A stretch of 26,112 nucleotides of DNA, from positions 1-26,112 of the forward strand of contig CANHRF010000002.1 of the NCBI GenBank assembly GCA_947463335.1, in the 5' to 3' direction. The position numbers and the translations under genes are program-made. Positions 1 through 8,106 of the stretch are shown here, piece after piece; position 1 is the first letter of the stretch, and every line of letters starts with the position of its first letter. The notes beneath the pieces are model-generated. The model was given only the letters and a program-made list of their open reading frames with translations. It did no database searches and was not told the DNA's origin. The stretch comes from Actinomycetota bacterium (GTDB taxonomy: Bacteria > Actinomycetota > Actinomycetes > Nanopelagicales > Nanopelagicaceae).

Positions 1-737
1 AAGAAGCAGCGATCAGCATCGCCATCGAAAGCCAGTCCGATATCAGCTTTATGCTTCTTTACTGCCTTCTGTAGGTCCTTTAGATTTTTCGGATCAATCG
101 GATTTGCTTCGTGATTTGGGAAGGTGCCGTCTAATTCAAAATACAGCGGAATTACTTCGCAATTTAACTTGGCAAAGACCGCTGGAGCTGTGTGACCAGC
201 CATTCCGTTACCGGCATCAATGACCACCTTTAGCGGACGGTTACCGGATAAGTCGACTAGCGTAAGTAAGTGATTTACATAGGCGCTCAACATATCTTCA
301 CTACGTTCATTGCCAACGTTTCTAAAGTCAATTGGTGAGCCCTCAGTTACATAGCGCTCGATTGTCAAAAGCCCTGACTCTTTACCAATCGGTCTGGCTC
401 CACTTAGACATAACTTAATGCCGTTGTATTCAGCAGGATTATGACTGGCGGTAAACATAGCCCCAGGAAAATTTAACTTTCCTGCAGCAAAATAGAGCAG
501 ATCAGTGGATGCTAAGCCGATTCGAATAACATTTAAACCTTGTGAGGTTACGCCAGCGGAAAAAGCATCTGCAAATGTCGGAGATGATGGGCGCATATCT
601 TCACCAATAACAACTGTTCCAGGCTCGCGTTCGTGTTGCAGAAAACGCGCAAATGCCACTCCGGTGGCAAAGCAAAAATCGGCGGTGATCTCTACATCAA
701 CTAAGCCGCGAATGTCATAGGCTTTAAATATTGAAAT
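1..737 (-). CDS. manB: Phosphomannomutase/phosphoglucomutase, 3' end cut by window edge
   Basis: Alpha-D-phosphohexomutase, expected to interconvert hexose-6-phosphate and hexose-1-phosphate (mannose or glucose) in the cytoplasm and so feed nucleotide-sugar synthesis. Only the N-terminal ~245 residues lie inside the window; the gene runs off at position 1. Visible motifs are the N-terminal KAYDIRG, the catalytic phosphoserine loop TASHNPAEYNG, and the metal-binding loop DGDADR close to the window edge. No ATG, GTG or TTG lies in frame between the upstream stop (TAG) and KAYDIRG. The best start is ATT at 737-735, six bases after a purine-rich Shine-Dalgarno GGGAAAGAAG (753-744), giving (M)SIFKAYDIRG. 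It is last in the whiB/glycosyltransferase/DUF5719/DUF3499 run, 48 bp after DUF3499; manB beside DUF3499 is familiar from Mycobacterium and Streptomyces. The family is certain. Substrate preference (mannose or glucose) is inferred from context. Confidence 0.93.
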   Translation of the reverse strand, partial: MSIFKAYDIRGLVDVEITADFCFATGVAFARFLQHEREPGTVVIGEDMRPSSPTFADAFSAGVTSQGLNVIRIGLASTDLLYFAAGKLNFPGAMFTASHNPAEYNGIKLCLSGARPIGKESGLLTIERYVTEGSPIDFRNVGNERSEDMLSAYVNHLLTLVDLSGNRPLKVVIDAGNGMAGHTAPAVFAKLNCEVIPLYFELDGTFPNHEANPIDPKNLKDLQKAVKKHKADIGLAFDGDADRCF

Positions 738-743
738 ACTCTG

Positions 744-753
744 CTTCTTTCCC
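744..753 (-). promoter_or_regulatory. Shine-Dalgarno that decides the ATT start of manB
   Basis: Read on the minus strand this is GGGAAAGAAG, followed by six bases and then ATT TCA ATA TTT AAA. It is the only ribosome-binding-like sequence between the in-frame stop TAG just upstream and the conserved KAYDIRG residues. It therefore supports initiation at the non-canonical ATT. Confidence 0.5.
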
Positions 754-785
754 TAGCCGAATACAGTTTCTAACCCAAAGCAATT

Positions 786-1178
786 TTAAGATGGAACCGC
801 CCGCAGGTGGCCACGTCTACCAATCTGCGCTTCTGAGTTCTTGACATCATTAGAAGTACTTTCATTTGAAGTAACTGGAGCCATATTCAAATTAGCCACT
901 TCACGGACAGCATCTGCAATCGCCATTAAATCGTCTTCGCTCGGACCGCTACTTAACTGAGAACTCTCTTCTTTAATTACATTCCAACCGTTTGGCACTG
1001 TTAGCCGTTTGCCATGTGTTTCGCATAGATCGTATGAATGGGGTTCAGAGAATGTGGCTAAGGGGCCAAGTACCGCAGTTGAGTCGGCATATACATAAGT
1101 TAAAGTCATAGAAGCCAGGCTTCTACAACTAACTCGTGAACAGCTACGCCCTGTTCTAGCCAACTTACTCATGGCCAT
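786..1178 (-). CDS. DUF3499 family protein (actinobacterial)
   Basis: A 130-residue conserved actinobacterial protein of unknown function. The N-terminal ~65 residues carry the family core: paired cysteines (CSRVSC, about residues 13-18), YVYADSTAVLGPLATF, and SYDLCETHGKRL with a further Cys and His. This could be a small zinc-binding fold, but that is inference. The C-terminal half is polar, low in complexity and ends in a basic stretch. Start: ATG at 1178; a second ATG two codons in (1172) is equally possible, and neither has a strong Shine-Dalgarno. It lies 36 bp after DUF5719 and 48 bp before manB. In Mycobacterium and Streptomyces, as I recall, the same gene sits next to manB near whiB2/whiB, which supports the assignment. 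Function unknown. Confidence 0.85.
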   Translation of the reverse strand: MAMSKLARTGRSCSRVSCRSLASMTLTYVYADSTAVLGPLATFSEPHSYDLCETHGKRLTVPNGWNVIKEESSQLSSGPSEDDLMAIADAVREVANLNMAPVTSNESTSNDVKNSEAQIGRRGHLRAVPS

Positions 1179-1214
1179 AAGGCTAGTGGGGTAATGGGTG
1201 AAAAACTGGGATTG

Positions 1215-2528
1215 TCACGGAGTTAGGACGCCAATATTTGCAAGAGGCACTGAAGATTTAGTCAGCACACTTCCTGGTGCAAGTGGGAAATAACCGTAGC
1301 CACTTTTTGTGGAAATTAGCCCAGCGCCATAAATTCCTTTACCTACCTTGGAGAACTTTATTGACCTTACTCCATCGGGAATTTTAACCGTTGAAATTTC
1401 ATCGCCTCTTACCTCGACTACTTTTCGCTTCCCCTTATCAAGCACCATCTCAATATCAAGAGTTATAGAACCGCCAATAAAGACTAATTGCGGAGCCAGG
1501 CCCGTTATTGCTACTGAAATGGGGCTCAGCTCTGGAGCCGATGTACTCCAAATAAAGTCAGCCTTCTTCTGCGCAAAAGTTGGAGAATATACAGACGCCA
1601 CAAGAGGCTGATCGGAAGATATGTGCAAGCCAAACTTACTGGAGGGAAGATTTGGATTTAGCTCGAGATTTATCACCGATCCAGATTTGACCACCTTGTT
1701 TTCAAAACCGGCTGGGATAAAACTTCCATCAGTCGATATAACTTTCACTGTTACGCGCGCATCTAATTCACCCGGAACTAAAAGGCGGAGAGAATGCTTG
1801 AGCTCAACTTCTTCTCTTCCAACTTTTCGCACGGTATGAGGAATTGCAGGTATATAGATCTCTTTTGCCGCTTTTGGCGCAAAATTCACCAGATCTCCCC
1901 CGAGCGCCTTAAGCCCCTTACCTCTCTCATCAATCAAGTAGCTCGTCACTCGACCTGATCTAGTCAATGATCTAATAACGATTTCACGAGATCCCGGTGC
2001 GAGAGAATCTAGGCGAAACTCGCGGTAAGAGTTAGCTTCCAGAGTAATTGGTTTTGTGGGTTGCTCGCCTATCTCATTCCATATTTGCAAATCAACAATT
2101 GCAGAACTGAGTCCGCTATTTACAATTAAAATTTTGCCAATGCTAGTTACATCAGCGGCTCCGCCAACAAACCATTGTTCATTTTGAAGTGATGAACATA
2201 TCGTTGCGCCTGCCCAAACTCCTTTGCGAATCTGCCAGACAACAGGCGTGGTTCCTTGGGATTCAATTATCACCGGCGCTTTGGCTTGCATGTACCTGAG
2301 CGTTTGTGCAGGAACGAAGGAAAGTGACTTGGTTCCGGTCTTTCGCAGAGGAGTCTTGCTTGATGCAAGCGAGACCGCATTTGTTATTTTGCTTGGAGTA
2401 GGAGGGCACACAACTGCGGGGAAATTCTTTGAAAACTCATTCTTTGATAGTCCAACGTTTAAGCCATTAGCTAAGAGCACAACCGCTATAAATGAAGCGA
2501 GAATCAGGGTGGGACGCTGTAATTTCAC
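1215..2528 (-). CDS. DUF5719 family secreted/anchored envelope protein
   Basis: A 437-residue protein with one N-terminal hydrophobic segment (about residues 8-25, an uncleaved signal anchor or signal peptide). The rest is a beta-rich, Ser/Thr/Gly-rich region expected outside the membrane. Recognisable family points are a Cys-Pro-Pro soon after the anchor, a second Cys (TICSS) before QWFVGG, and several ILIVNSG-type strand repeats that suggest tandem beta-sandwich domains. The start is GTG at 2528; it overlaps the glycosyltransferase stop by four bases (GTGA), so translation is probably coupled. In other Actinobacteria DUF5719 lies between this same type of glycosyltransferase and DUF3499/manB. 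The biochemical role is unknown; a partner of the preceding membrane glycosyltransferase is plausible but inferred. Confidence 0.78.
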   Translation of the reverse strand: MKLQRPTLILASFIAVVLLANGLNVGLSKNEFSKNFPAVVCPPTPSKITNAVSLASSKTPLRKTGTKSLSFVPAQTLRYMQAKAPVIIESQGTTPVVWQIRKGVWAGATICSSLQNEQWFVGGAADVTSIGKILIVNSGLSSAIVDLQIWNEIGEQPTKPITLEANSYREFRLDSLAPGSREIVIRSLTRSGRVTSYLIDERGKGLKALGGDLVNFAPKAAKEIYIPAIPHTVRKVGREEVELKHSLRLLVPGELDARVTVKVISTDGSFIPAGFENKVVKSGSVINLELNPNLPSSKFGLHISSDQPLVASVYSPTFAQKKADFIWSTSAPELSPISVAITGLAPQLVFIGGSITLDIEMVLDKGKRKVVEVRGDEISTVKIPDGVRSIKFSKVGKGIYGAGLISTKSGYGYFPLAPGSVLTKSSVPLANIGVLTP

Positions 2529-5500
2529 GCTAACTCCGCATCTTCGATCTCACGTCGACGGCGGCCAGCAGGAAGAGCGAGGACTATTGTTGTAACAAGG
2601 ACAATAATTTGGAATGAAACCCACGCACGACGTGAGGTTCCGTCATAGATCAAAGTAACTAAGCCCGGTTCGGTAACAGTAAACACTGGCATTCCATCAA
2701 CGCTCCGCTTACGTTCCAAGCGAGAGCCATCCTGCAACGCCCTCCATCCCCGACTGTAATTCTCGGTCAGAGTCAATTCACCAGGTTCATTGACGGTAAT
2801 TCCTAAATCACCCTGCTGCAGAACGGAATTTTTTCCAGATAAATCAGTAAAGATTACTGCACCAGTATTTACGGAAATTTCCCAGACTATTCCTGCATTT
2901 GTCGAAGATGCTCGAGAAAATCCTCCCAACCCATCAATTACCCGCGCAATATTTTCATCAATTGGACTCTTTAAGAATAGGTACTTAACTCCGTGAACCG
3001 CAAAGGTTGTGCTTGCAGTCAAACCACTGCCATCAGCAATTTCCTGAACTGCACTTGAGATTTGTTCTCTATCAGTCGGCGCTAAATCCGGTTCTCCTAG
3101 GCTGACATCTCCACCACGGGCGATGTAGTAATTCAAAGTTACTTCTTCATCAATGATGCGTGGGCGGATAACCATAGTTTTGGCATCTCTTTCAATCTCA
3201 AGAAATGCTGGTAGAACTTCACCTTTGCCGGTTTGGAGAGGAGAATCTGCGCCTCTGGTAACCATCCAAGAGATCGAGGTTACCGAGTACAAGGCAGTAA
3301 CAACCAAGAGTGTTGCGGCGGATATATGGCGAAAATTAATATTTGTGGCAATAAGTCGCTCACGCAATTTATCTAGCATTATCACCGAAGCGCTGATTGA
3401 TGCGATTGTGGTGAGAGTAAGAATTGAGCCAACATAAATTTGAGTAGGTATAGAAGTTCCGTGGCCCGTTAATGAAACTGTGCTCAATAAAATCGCCGCT
3501 AAAAGTAGAACAAATCCAAGTTCTGCCACTAATCGCGCCTTGGTTGATGAGAAAAGCGAGATAGCTAGAAGTAAGACAAGTGGGCTGACAATGTAAATCG
3601 GAAGAGATCCTGGCCCACCAGGATTGCCAAAGAGTACGAAGTTCGGACCCCCACCTGATATGAGGAACCCTGATTCAAAGAAGAAACGCTTTGGTTGAGT
3701 TAACAACTCAAAACTCCAAGGGGCGCAGATTGAAAATGGGGTTATGACAAGCGCTATGCGGCGATAGAGGCGTTGATTAAATAGCTCGGCATTGACTCCG
3801 CGTTCGCTCGCCGAATAGTCCCGATAAATTGCAAATCCGCTAAAGAGCAGGCCAATCAAGAGCAGAGCTGGTGAGAATGCAAAAAGAACCGAACTCAAGA
3901 GTGAAATGGCAAAGATGCGACGCCATGAAAATTGGTCTATCTCAAAGATTCCTTGGGATGCATTGATTAACAAAGGCAAGAAAATTAAAGCCATCACTGT
4001 GCTTAGGCGCCCAGAATTCACTGCAGAGATTGCTACCGGTGAAATTGCATAAAGTAGAGATGCTCCTGCCACTAACCATCGGTTACTAGAGAGCCGGCGA
4101 AGAAGTAAATATCCCGATCCGGCGATTAACAGAGGAGCAAAGAAGAAGAGAATAGAAGTAAAGAGCTTTAAACTTCCAAAAAACGGTGTAGCAAGTACGG
4201 CGAGAATAGCCAGCCAGGTTGGGGCGGCAGAGGAAGTTCCCATTTCAATCGAATGCCAACCACTCAGGTAGGAATTCCACAGATCGCTTACTCCTGCAGG
4301 TTGTTCAGGAAGAGCGCCTCCAAAGACTGAGCCCAAACGATTACGAGACCAAATTAAAGTTAATAGAAATAGAAAAATTGGCAATGCAACCTGTGGACGC
4401 TTAATCAGTGAGAACCAATTTCGACTGGTTGCCGGGGTTAGCAAATCTTCTTCATCGAGATTCTCATCCAAAATCGATACATCACTAATTTCCGTTATTT
4501 CATCGGGGAATACACGAGCGCGAATCCATTCTGCACTCCTTGAAAGTGATTGGCGAATTTGAGACCAACGAGACGGAATGAATTTCAGTGCGATTCCGGC
4601 TGGTACCAAACGTTGCGCTCGTCTTACCTTTCGGGCTTCAAGCAATTCGCCAGGGTGAATAAATAAAGTGCCCACCGCCAAGATCTCATCGCTGGCATAA
4701 CCAGGCAATTTCGCAAATAAGAAACCAATCGCTCGAAAAATCGAGCCCAACAGAAGTTGCACGGTAAGAAGGGGCAAACGCCACCACGATGAATTAACCA
4801 AGAGAACATAGGCGGCATTTCGCCGATCTAATAAAAGTGGGCGATGTAAAAATGCCTCAGCGACATCAACTCTTCTGCGTTCATTTGCAGATGCTTCTGC
4901 GTGGAAGGCCACCGCACTTGAGACCGCTATAGCCGCATATCCAGCTGAATGAACACGCCATCCAAAATCCACATCGTCACGGAATAGATCTAGATTGGGA
5001 TCGAAGCCACCTAATTGTTCAAAAATGTCGCGGCGGATTAAGGCGCCTGCAGTACTAACTGCAAGGACTTCGTGAACTCCATCTCTCTGTCCTTGGTCAT
5101 ACTCGGCCGGCTCAAGACCAGTCCAACGGTTTCCGTTGGCGGCAATACTGATTCCAATTTCTAACAAGTGCGTGCGATCGTGCCAACCCAATAACTTTGG
5201 ACCAGCCATAACAACATTGGGACGCGTCTTTACCTCTGAAATTAAATTAGCTAACGCTTTGCGATGAACTGATAAATCATCGTGAATTATCCAGAGCCAT
5301 TCTCTTTCTGGGTCTGCGATCGCGGGAAGTGTTGAAACGGCGTGAGAGATTGCTTCGCCAAAACCTGTCTCGCGATCCATTGGTAAAACTGGAATTCGCG
5401 CGCCTTTAACTAACTTTGCAGAAGAGTCAACAGAACCTGTATCAACTGCAACTATTTGGTCGATCTTATGAGTTTGGGAAGTTAGCGATACAACAACTTC

Positions 5501-5560
5501 GGGCAACCAGGTTGCGCCGTCGTGAAGTACGAGAATCGCAGTGACGCGATGTGAACTCAT
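2525..5560 (-). CDS. Large membrane glycosyltransferase (GT2 domain plus multispanning C-terminal region)
   Basis: A 1011-residue fusion. Residues ~1-215 form a GT-A fold GT2 domain: VTAILVLHDGATWL at the start, AVDTGSVDSS, a DxD-like IIHDDLS with Asp94-Asp95, and the acceptor-side loop DDVDFGWR at 195-202. A hydrophobic hairpin follows (~255-290). A long multispanning section begins near residue 385 with about ten predicted helices. An extracytoplasmic region (~770-975) and a last helix (~976-996) followed by the basic tail GRRRRE close the protein. It probably transfers a sugar from a nucleotide- or lipid-linked donor to an envelope glycan; donor and acceptor cannot be read from sequence. 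ATG at 5560 lies five bases after the whiB stop, and its end overlaps DUF5719. Length and order fit the whiB-linked glycosyltransferase of other Actinobacteria. Confidence 0.88.
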   Translation of the reverse strand: MSSHRVTAILVLHDGATWLPEVVVSLTSQTHKIDQIVAVDTGSVDSSAKLVKGARIPVLPMDRETGFGEAISHAVSTLPAIADPEREWLWIIHDDLSVHRKALANLISEVKTRPNVVMAGPKLLGWHDRTHLLEIGISIAANGNRWTGLEPAEYDQGQRDGVHEVLAVSTAGALIRRDIFEQLGGFDPNLDLFRDDVDFGWRVHSAGYAAIAVSSAVAFHAEASANERRRVDVAEAFLHRPLLLDRRNAAYVLLVNSSWWRLPLLTVQLLLGSIFRAIGFLFAKLPGYASDEILAVGTLFIHPGELLEARKVRRAQRLVPAGIALKFIPSRWSQIRQSLSRSAEWIRARVFPDEITEISDVSILDENLDEEDLLTPATSRNWFSLIKRPQVALPIFLFLLTLIWSRNRLGSVFGGALPEQPAGVSDLWNSYLSGWHSIEMGTSSAAPTWLAILAVLATPFFGSLKLFTSILFFFAPLLIAGSGYLLLRRLSSNRWLVAGASLLYAISPVAISAVNSGRLSTVMALIFLPLLINASQGIFEIDQFSWRRIFAISLLSSVLFAFSPALLLIGLLFSGFAIYRDYSASERGVNAELFNQRLYRRIALVITPFSICAPWSFELLTQPKRFFFESGFLISGGGPNFVLFGNPGGPGSLPIYIVSPLVLLLAISLFSSTKARLVAELGFVLLLAAILLSTVSLTGHGTSIPTQIYVGSILTLTTIASISASVIMLDKLRERLIATNINFRHISAATLLVVTALYSVTSISWMVTRGADSPLQTGKGEVLPAFLEIERDAKTMVIRPRIIDEEVTLNYYIARGGDVSLGEPDLAPTDREQISSAVQEIADGSGLTASTTFAVHGVKYLFLKSPIDENIARVIDGLGGFSRASSTNAGIVWEISVNTGAVIFTDLSGKNSVLQQGDLGITVNEPGELTLTENYSRGWRALQDGSRLERKRSVDGMPVFTVTEPGLVTLIYDGTSRRAWVSFQIIVLVTTIVLALPAGRRRREIEDAELA

Positions 5561-5565
5561 GAGAG

Positions 5566-5874
5566 TTACGCTGGGCGGCGCTTCAAACGGCGACGCTCAC
5601 GTTCGGAGAGTCCACCCCAGATTCCAAAGCGCTCATCATGAGCGAGCGCGTATTCCAAACATTCTTGGCGAACATCGCAAGAAAGGCAGACTCGCTTTGC
5701 TTCACGAGTTGAACCGCCTTTTTCAGGAAAGAATGCTTCTGGATCTGTTTGTGCGCAAAGAGCGCGTTCTTGCCAGGAGAGTTCAATATTCTCTCCGTTT
5801 GCTAATTTGATTGATGGTCCAGCAGTAGGGGCTGTTGGATTGCCAGTAGGTGTAGCTTCTGGACGAATCGGCAT
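5566..5874 (-). CDS. WhiB-family iron-sulfur transcriptional regulator
   Basis: A 102-residue WhiB-like protein with the four invariant cysteines of a [4Fe-4S] cluster (C40, C63, C66, C72; spacing C-x22-C-x2-C-x5-C). The turn GIWGG (84-88) and a basic C-terminus (RERRRLKRR) for DNA contact follow. WhiB proteins work with the primary sigma factor and can sense redox state or NO. The manB/DUF3499/DUF5719/glycosyltransferase neighbourhood matches that of WhiB2 (mycobacteria) and WhiB (Streptomyces), linked there to septation and division; orthology is inferred from context. The ATG has a clear Shine-Dalgarno GAGGAG eight bases upstream and a promoter about 65 bp upstream. It is the first gene of its operon. 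Confidence 0.95.
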   Translation of the reverse strand: MPIRPEATPTGNPTAPTAGPSIKLANGENIELSWQERALCAQTDPEAFFPEKGGSTREAKRVCLSCDVRQECLEYALAHDERFGIWGGLSERERRRLKRRPA

Positions 5875-5937
5875 CGACTAATCTCCTCAAGACCTTTGTT
5901 GGCTACGCCCTTTATGAACGTAACTTCTCTAGAGCGA

Positions 5938-5966
5938 ATTACACGCTTGTAATCCCTTTAAGTCAA
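5938..5966 (-). promoter_or_regulatory. Promoter of the whiB operon, with an inverted repeat over the -10
   Basis: On the minus strand: -35 TTGACT (5966-5961), a spacer of exactly 17 bases, then -10 TGTAAT (5943-5938). Each box differs from the primary-sigma consensus by one base. The -10 is also the right arm of a perfect inverted repeat, ATTACA-AGCG-TGTAAT (5953-5938), a possible operator. The predicted transcript has a leader of roughly 55-60 bases ending in a good Shine-Dalgarno before whiB. Confidence 0.6.
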
Positions 5967-6033
5967 GCCGAAGAAAGCCTTCAAATCGGAGAATTACGCT
6001 CACTTTCAGCGTTTTTAGCGGAGATTTATCGAC

Positions 6034-7002
6034 TTATTGGGTCGAAATCGGCAGATTTTCTGTTGGTGATATGTATTTTCCGATGATTATCGAGCCATCT
6101 GCAATTTTAGAATTGTGGAGAATAAATGAATCGGTGATGGTGCAGTGATCCCCTATCTCCACCCCATCGCCAATTATTGAATTGTCGATGGCACAGTCAG
6201 CGCCAATGGTTGATCCTGCGCCGATTGAACTTCCGCCAGAAACCGCTGTTCCCTCACCGATTGTGCTCCCGGGGCCTGCGAGAAAACCATCACCGACAAT
6301 ATCTCGCGAGCCTTTAAAGAGCGCAGCTGGAGTACCTATATCGAGCCAATAAGACTGCTCGTGATATCCATAAACTGGGCGACCATCTTTGACTAACTTA
6401 GGAAAGGTCTGGCGCTCAATACTCACAACTTCACCAGCTGGAATCTCTGAAATCACAGTTGAATTAAAGATATAACAACCGGCATTGATTGAATTGGTAA
6501 CCGGATTCTCCATCTTCTCCAAGAAGTCGATAACTCTTCCATCGGGGTGCGTTGGAACACAGCCAAATGCTCGCGCATCGGCAACTTCAATTAAATGAAG
6601 TGTGGCATCGGCGCTATTCGCTCTATGAAATTCGAGTTGTGCCGCAATATCGTGTCCACTTAATACATCACCATTAAAGATCACGAACTCTTCATTTGAC
6701 TCAGCAAAGTTAACTAGCGCGGCGGCGTTACGTATTGCTCCCCCAGTGCCTAGTGGCTCACTTTCAACGGCATAGAGCAGATTCATTCCCCATTTAGAGC
6801 CATCTCCAAAGTAAGGTGTGAACACATCAGAGAGATAAGAGGTGGCTAAAACTACGGTAGTAATTCCTGCCTTTTTAGCGGCCAATAACTGATGCTCCGT
6901 AACCGGCTTCCCACCGACTGGCAACATTGGTTTTGGAGTTTGATTTGTAAGTGGTTTTAATCGAGTGCCAAAACCGCCTACCAATAAAATTCCAATCGCC
7001 AT
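6034..7002 (-). CDS. Mannose-1-phosphate guanylyltransferase-like sugar nucleotidyltransferase
   Basis: A 322-residue sugar-1-phosphate nucleotidyltransferase that makes NDP-sugar from NTP and sugar-1-phosphate, most likely GDP-mannose. The N-terminal Rossmann-like domain has the nucleotide loop GGFGTRLKPLT (9-19) and KPMLPVGGKP; EPLGTGGA and the metal/sugar motif FNGDVL follow. From about residue 245 to the end a hexapeptide-repeat left-handed beta helix is visible (GSTIGEGTAV, GSSIGAGSTI, DGVEIGDHCTI), as in GMP-pyrophosphorylase-like enzymes. It lies on the far side of whiB from manB, as with the manB/rmlA2-type gene near whiB2 in Mycobacterium. Its ATG overlaps the dapC stop by one base (TAATG), so it is probably transcribed with fdxA-dapC. 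The nucleotide (GTP, UTP or dTTP) cannot be settled from sequence alone. Confidence 0.85.
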   Translation of the reverse strand: MAIGILLVGGFGTRLKPLTNQTPKPMLPVGGKPVTEHQLLAAKKAGITTVVLATSYLSDVFTPYFGDGSKWGMNLLYAVESEPLGTGGAIRNAAALVNFAESNEEFVIFNGDVLSGHDIAAQLEFHRANSADATLHLIEVADARAFGCVPTHPDGRVIDFLEKMENPVTNSINAGCYIFNSTVISEIPAGEVVSIERQTFPKLVKDGRPVYGYHEQSYWLDIGTPAALFKGSRDIVGDGFLAGPGSTIGEGTAVSGGSSIGAGSTIGADCAIDNSIIGDGVEIGDHCTITDSFILHNSKIADGSIIIGKYISPTENLPISTQ

Positions 7003-8075
7003 TACTTGAGCGCCTGTCGGATGCGTGCGGCGGCATCTGCAATTTGTGCATCAGTTGCAGTCATGGCGACCCGAATATAGTTTGCACCGAGCGGTCCATA
7101 AAAAGATCCTGGAGTAGCCAAGACTCCTAAACCAGCAAGCCAATCCACCGATAACCAACAATCTTCAGAGCGCGTGCACCAGATATAAAGCCCTGCCACC
7201 GAATCTTCAACTCTGAAGCCAGCTTCCTGCAGGGCGGGAGCGAGAACCGCGCGGCGAGAGTTGTATCGCGCTCGTTGTGCTTCGACATGCTTTTCATCAC
7301 TAAGGGCCGCGACCATAGAATTTTGAATCGGAAGCGGAACCATCATTCCCGCGTGCTTTCTAATTTCGCGAATTTTTGCGATCAACTTTGAATCACCGAT
7401 TAGGAAGGCACCACGGTAGCCAGCCATCGATGAACGCTTTGAAAGTGAGTGCACAACCAAGAGATTAGTGTTATCACCATCGGTATATTTCAGCAGCGAA
7501 GTTGGAACCTGTGTATCGCCGAAATCTATATAGCACTCATCGCAGACTAGAACAGCGTTATTGCTACGCACCCAATCAATCGCCGATCGAATTTCAGCTT
7601 CTGAATGAACGCGGCCAGTTGGATTTGCTGGTGTATTAATCCAAGCAAAATCTGCGCTCGGCCAATTTTTTGCATCTACATCGACTGCAATTGGCTCTGC
7701 TTGTGCCAACAAAGCACCAACTAAATATGTTGGATAGGCAACTTCTGGATAGATAACTTGCTTGCTCTCCAAAATAGTTGGCAGCCAAGCTACTAACTCT
7801 TTAGAGCCAATAACCGGAAGAACATCGAAGTCACCAGATGCACCCAAATGGTTAATAGCCCAATTACGAATTGCGCTCTGCAACTCTTTAGTTCCGGCAG
7901 TTACTGGATAACGCGGAGAATCTGAACTTTCACGAAGTGCGTTTTGAATTAATTCGGGGGTGGCATCAACGGGCGTGCCTTGAGATAGATCAATGATGCC
8001 TGCTGCATGTGCGCGGGCCTTATCTCCATATGGCGCTAGCGCATCCCAGGGAAAATCTGGTAACGGTTGGCGCAT
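7002..8075 (-). CDS. dapC: Succinyldiaminopimelate transaminase
   Basis: A 357-residue fold-type I, class I/II PLP aminotransferase of the actinobacterial DapC group. It converts N-succinyl-2-amino-6-oxopimelate and glutamate to N-succinyl-LL-2,6-diaminopimelate and 2-oxoglutarate in lysine and peptidoglycan precursor synthesis. The N-terminus LPDFPWDALAPYGDKARAH is typical of the group. NPTGR (Asn151) is present, Asp179 and Tyr182 (CDECYIDF) contact PLP, and the Schiff-base Lys213 sits in HSLSKRSSMAGYRG. It follows fdxA by 31 bp; fdxC-dapC adjacency is known in Mycobacterium (Rv1177-Rv1178), which strengthens the call over other aminotransferases. Its stop overlaps the next start (TAATG). 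Confidence 0.9.
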   Translation of the reverse strand: MRQPLPDFPWDALAPYGDKARAHAAGIIDLSQGTPVDATPELIQNALRESSDSPRYPVTAGTKELQSAIRNWAINHLGASGDFDVLPVIGSKELVAWLPTILESKQVIYPEVAYPTYLVGALLAQAEPIAVDVDAKNWPSADFAWINTPANPTGRVHSEAEIRSAIDWVRSNNAVLVCDECYIDFGDTQVPTSLLKYTDGDNTNLLVVHSLSKRSSMAGYRGAFLIGDSKLIAKIREIRKHAGMMVPLPIQNSMVAALSDEKHVEAQRARYNSRRAVLAPALQEAGFRVEDSVAGLYIWCTRSEDCWLSVDWLAGLGVLATPGSFYGPLGANYIRVAMTATDAQIADAAARIRQALK

Positions 8076-8106
8076 TTTCTCAAAGGTCAGTCAGCGTGAA
8101 TCTGAA

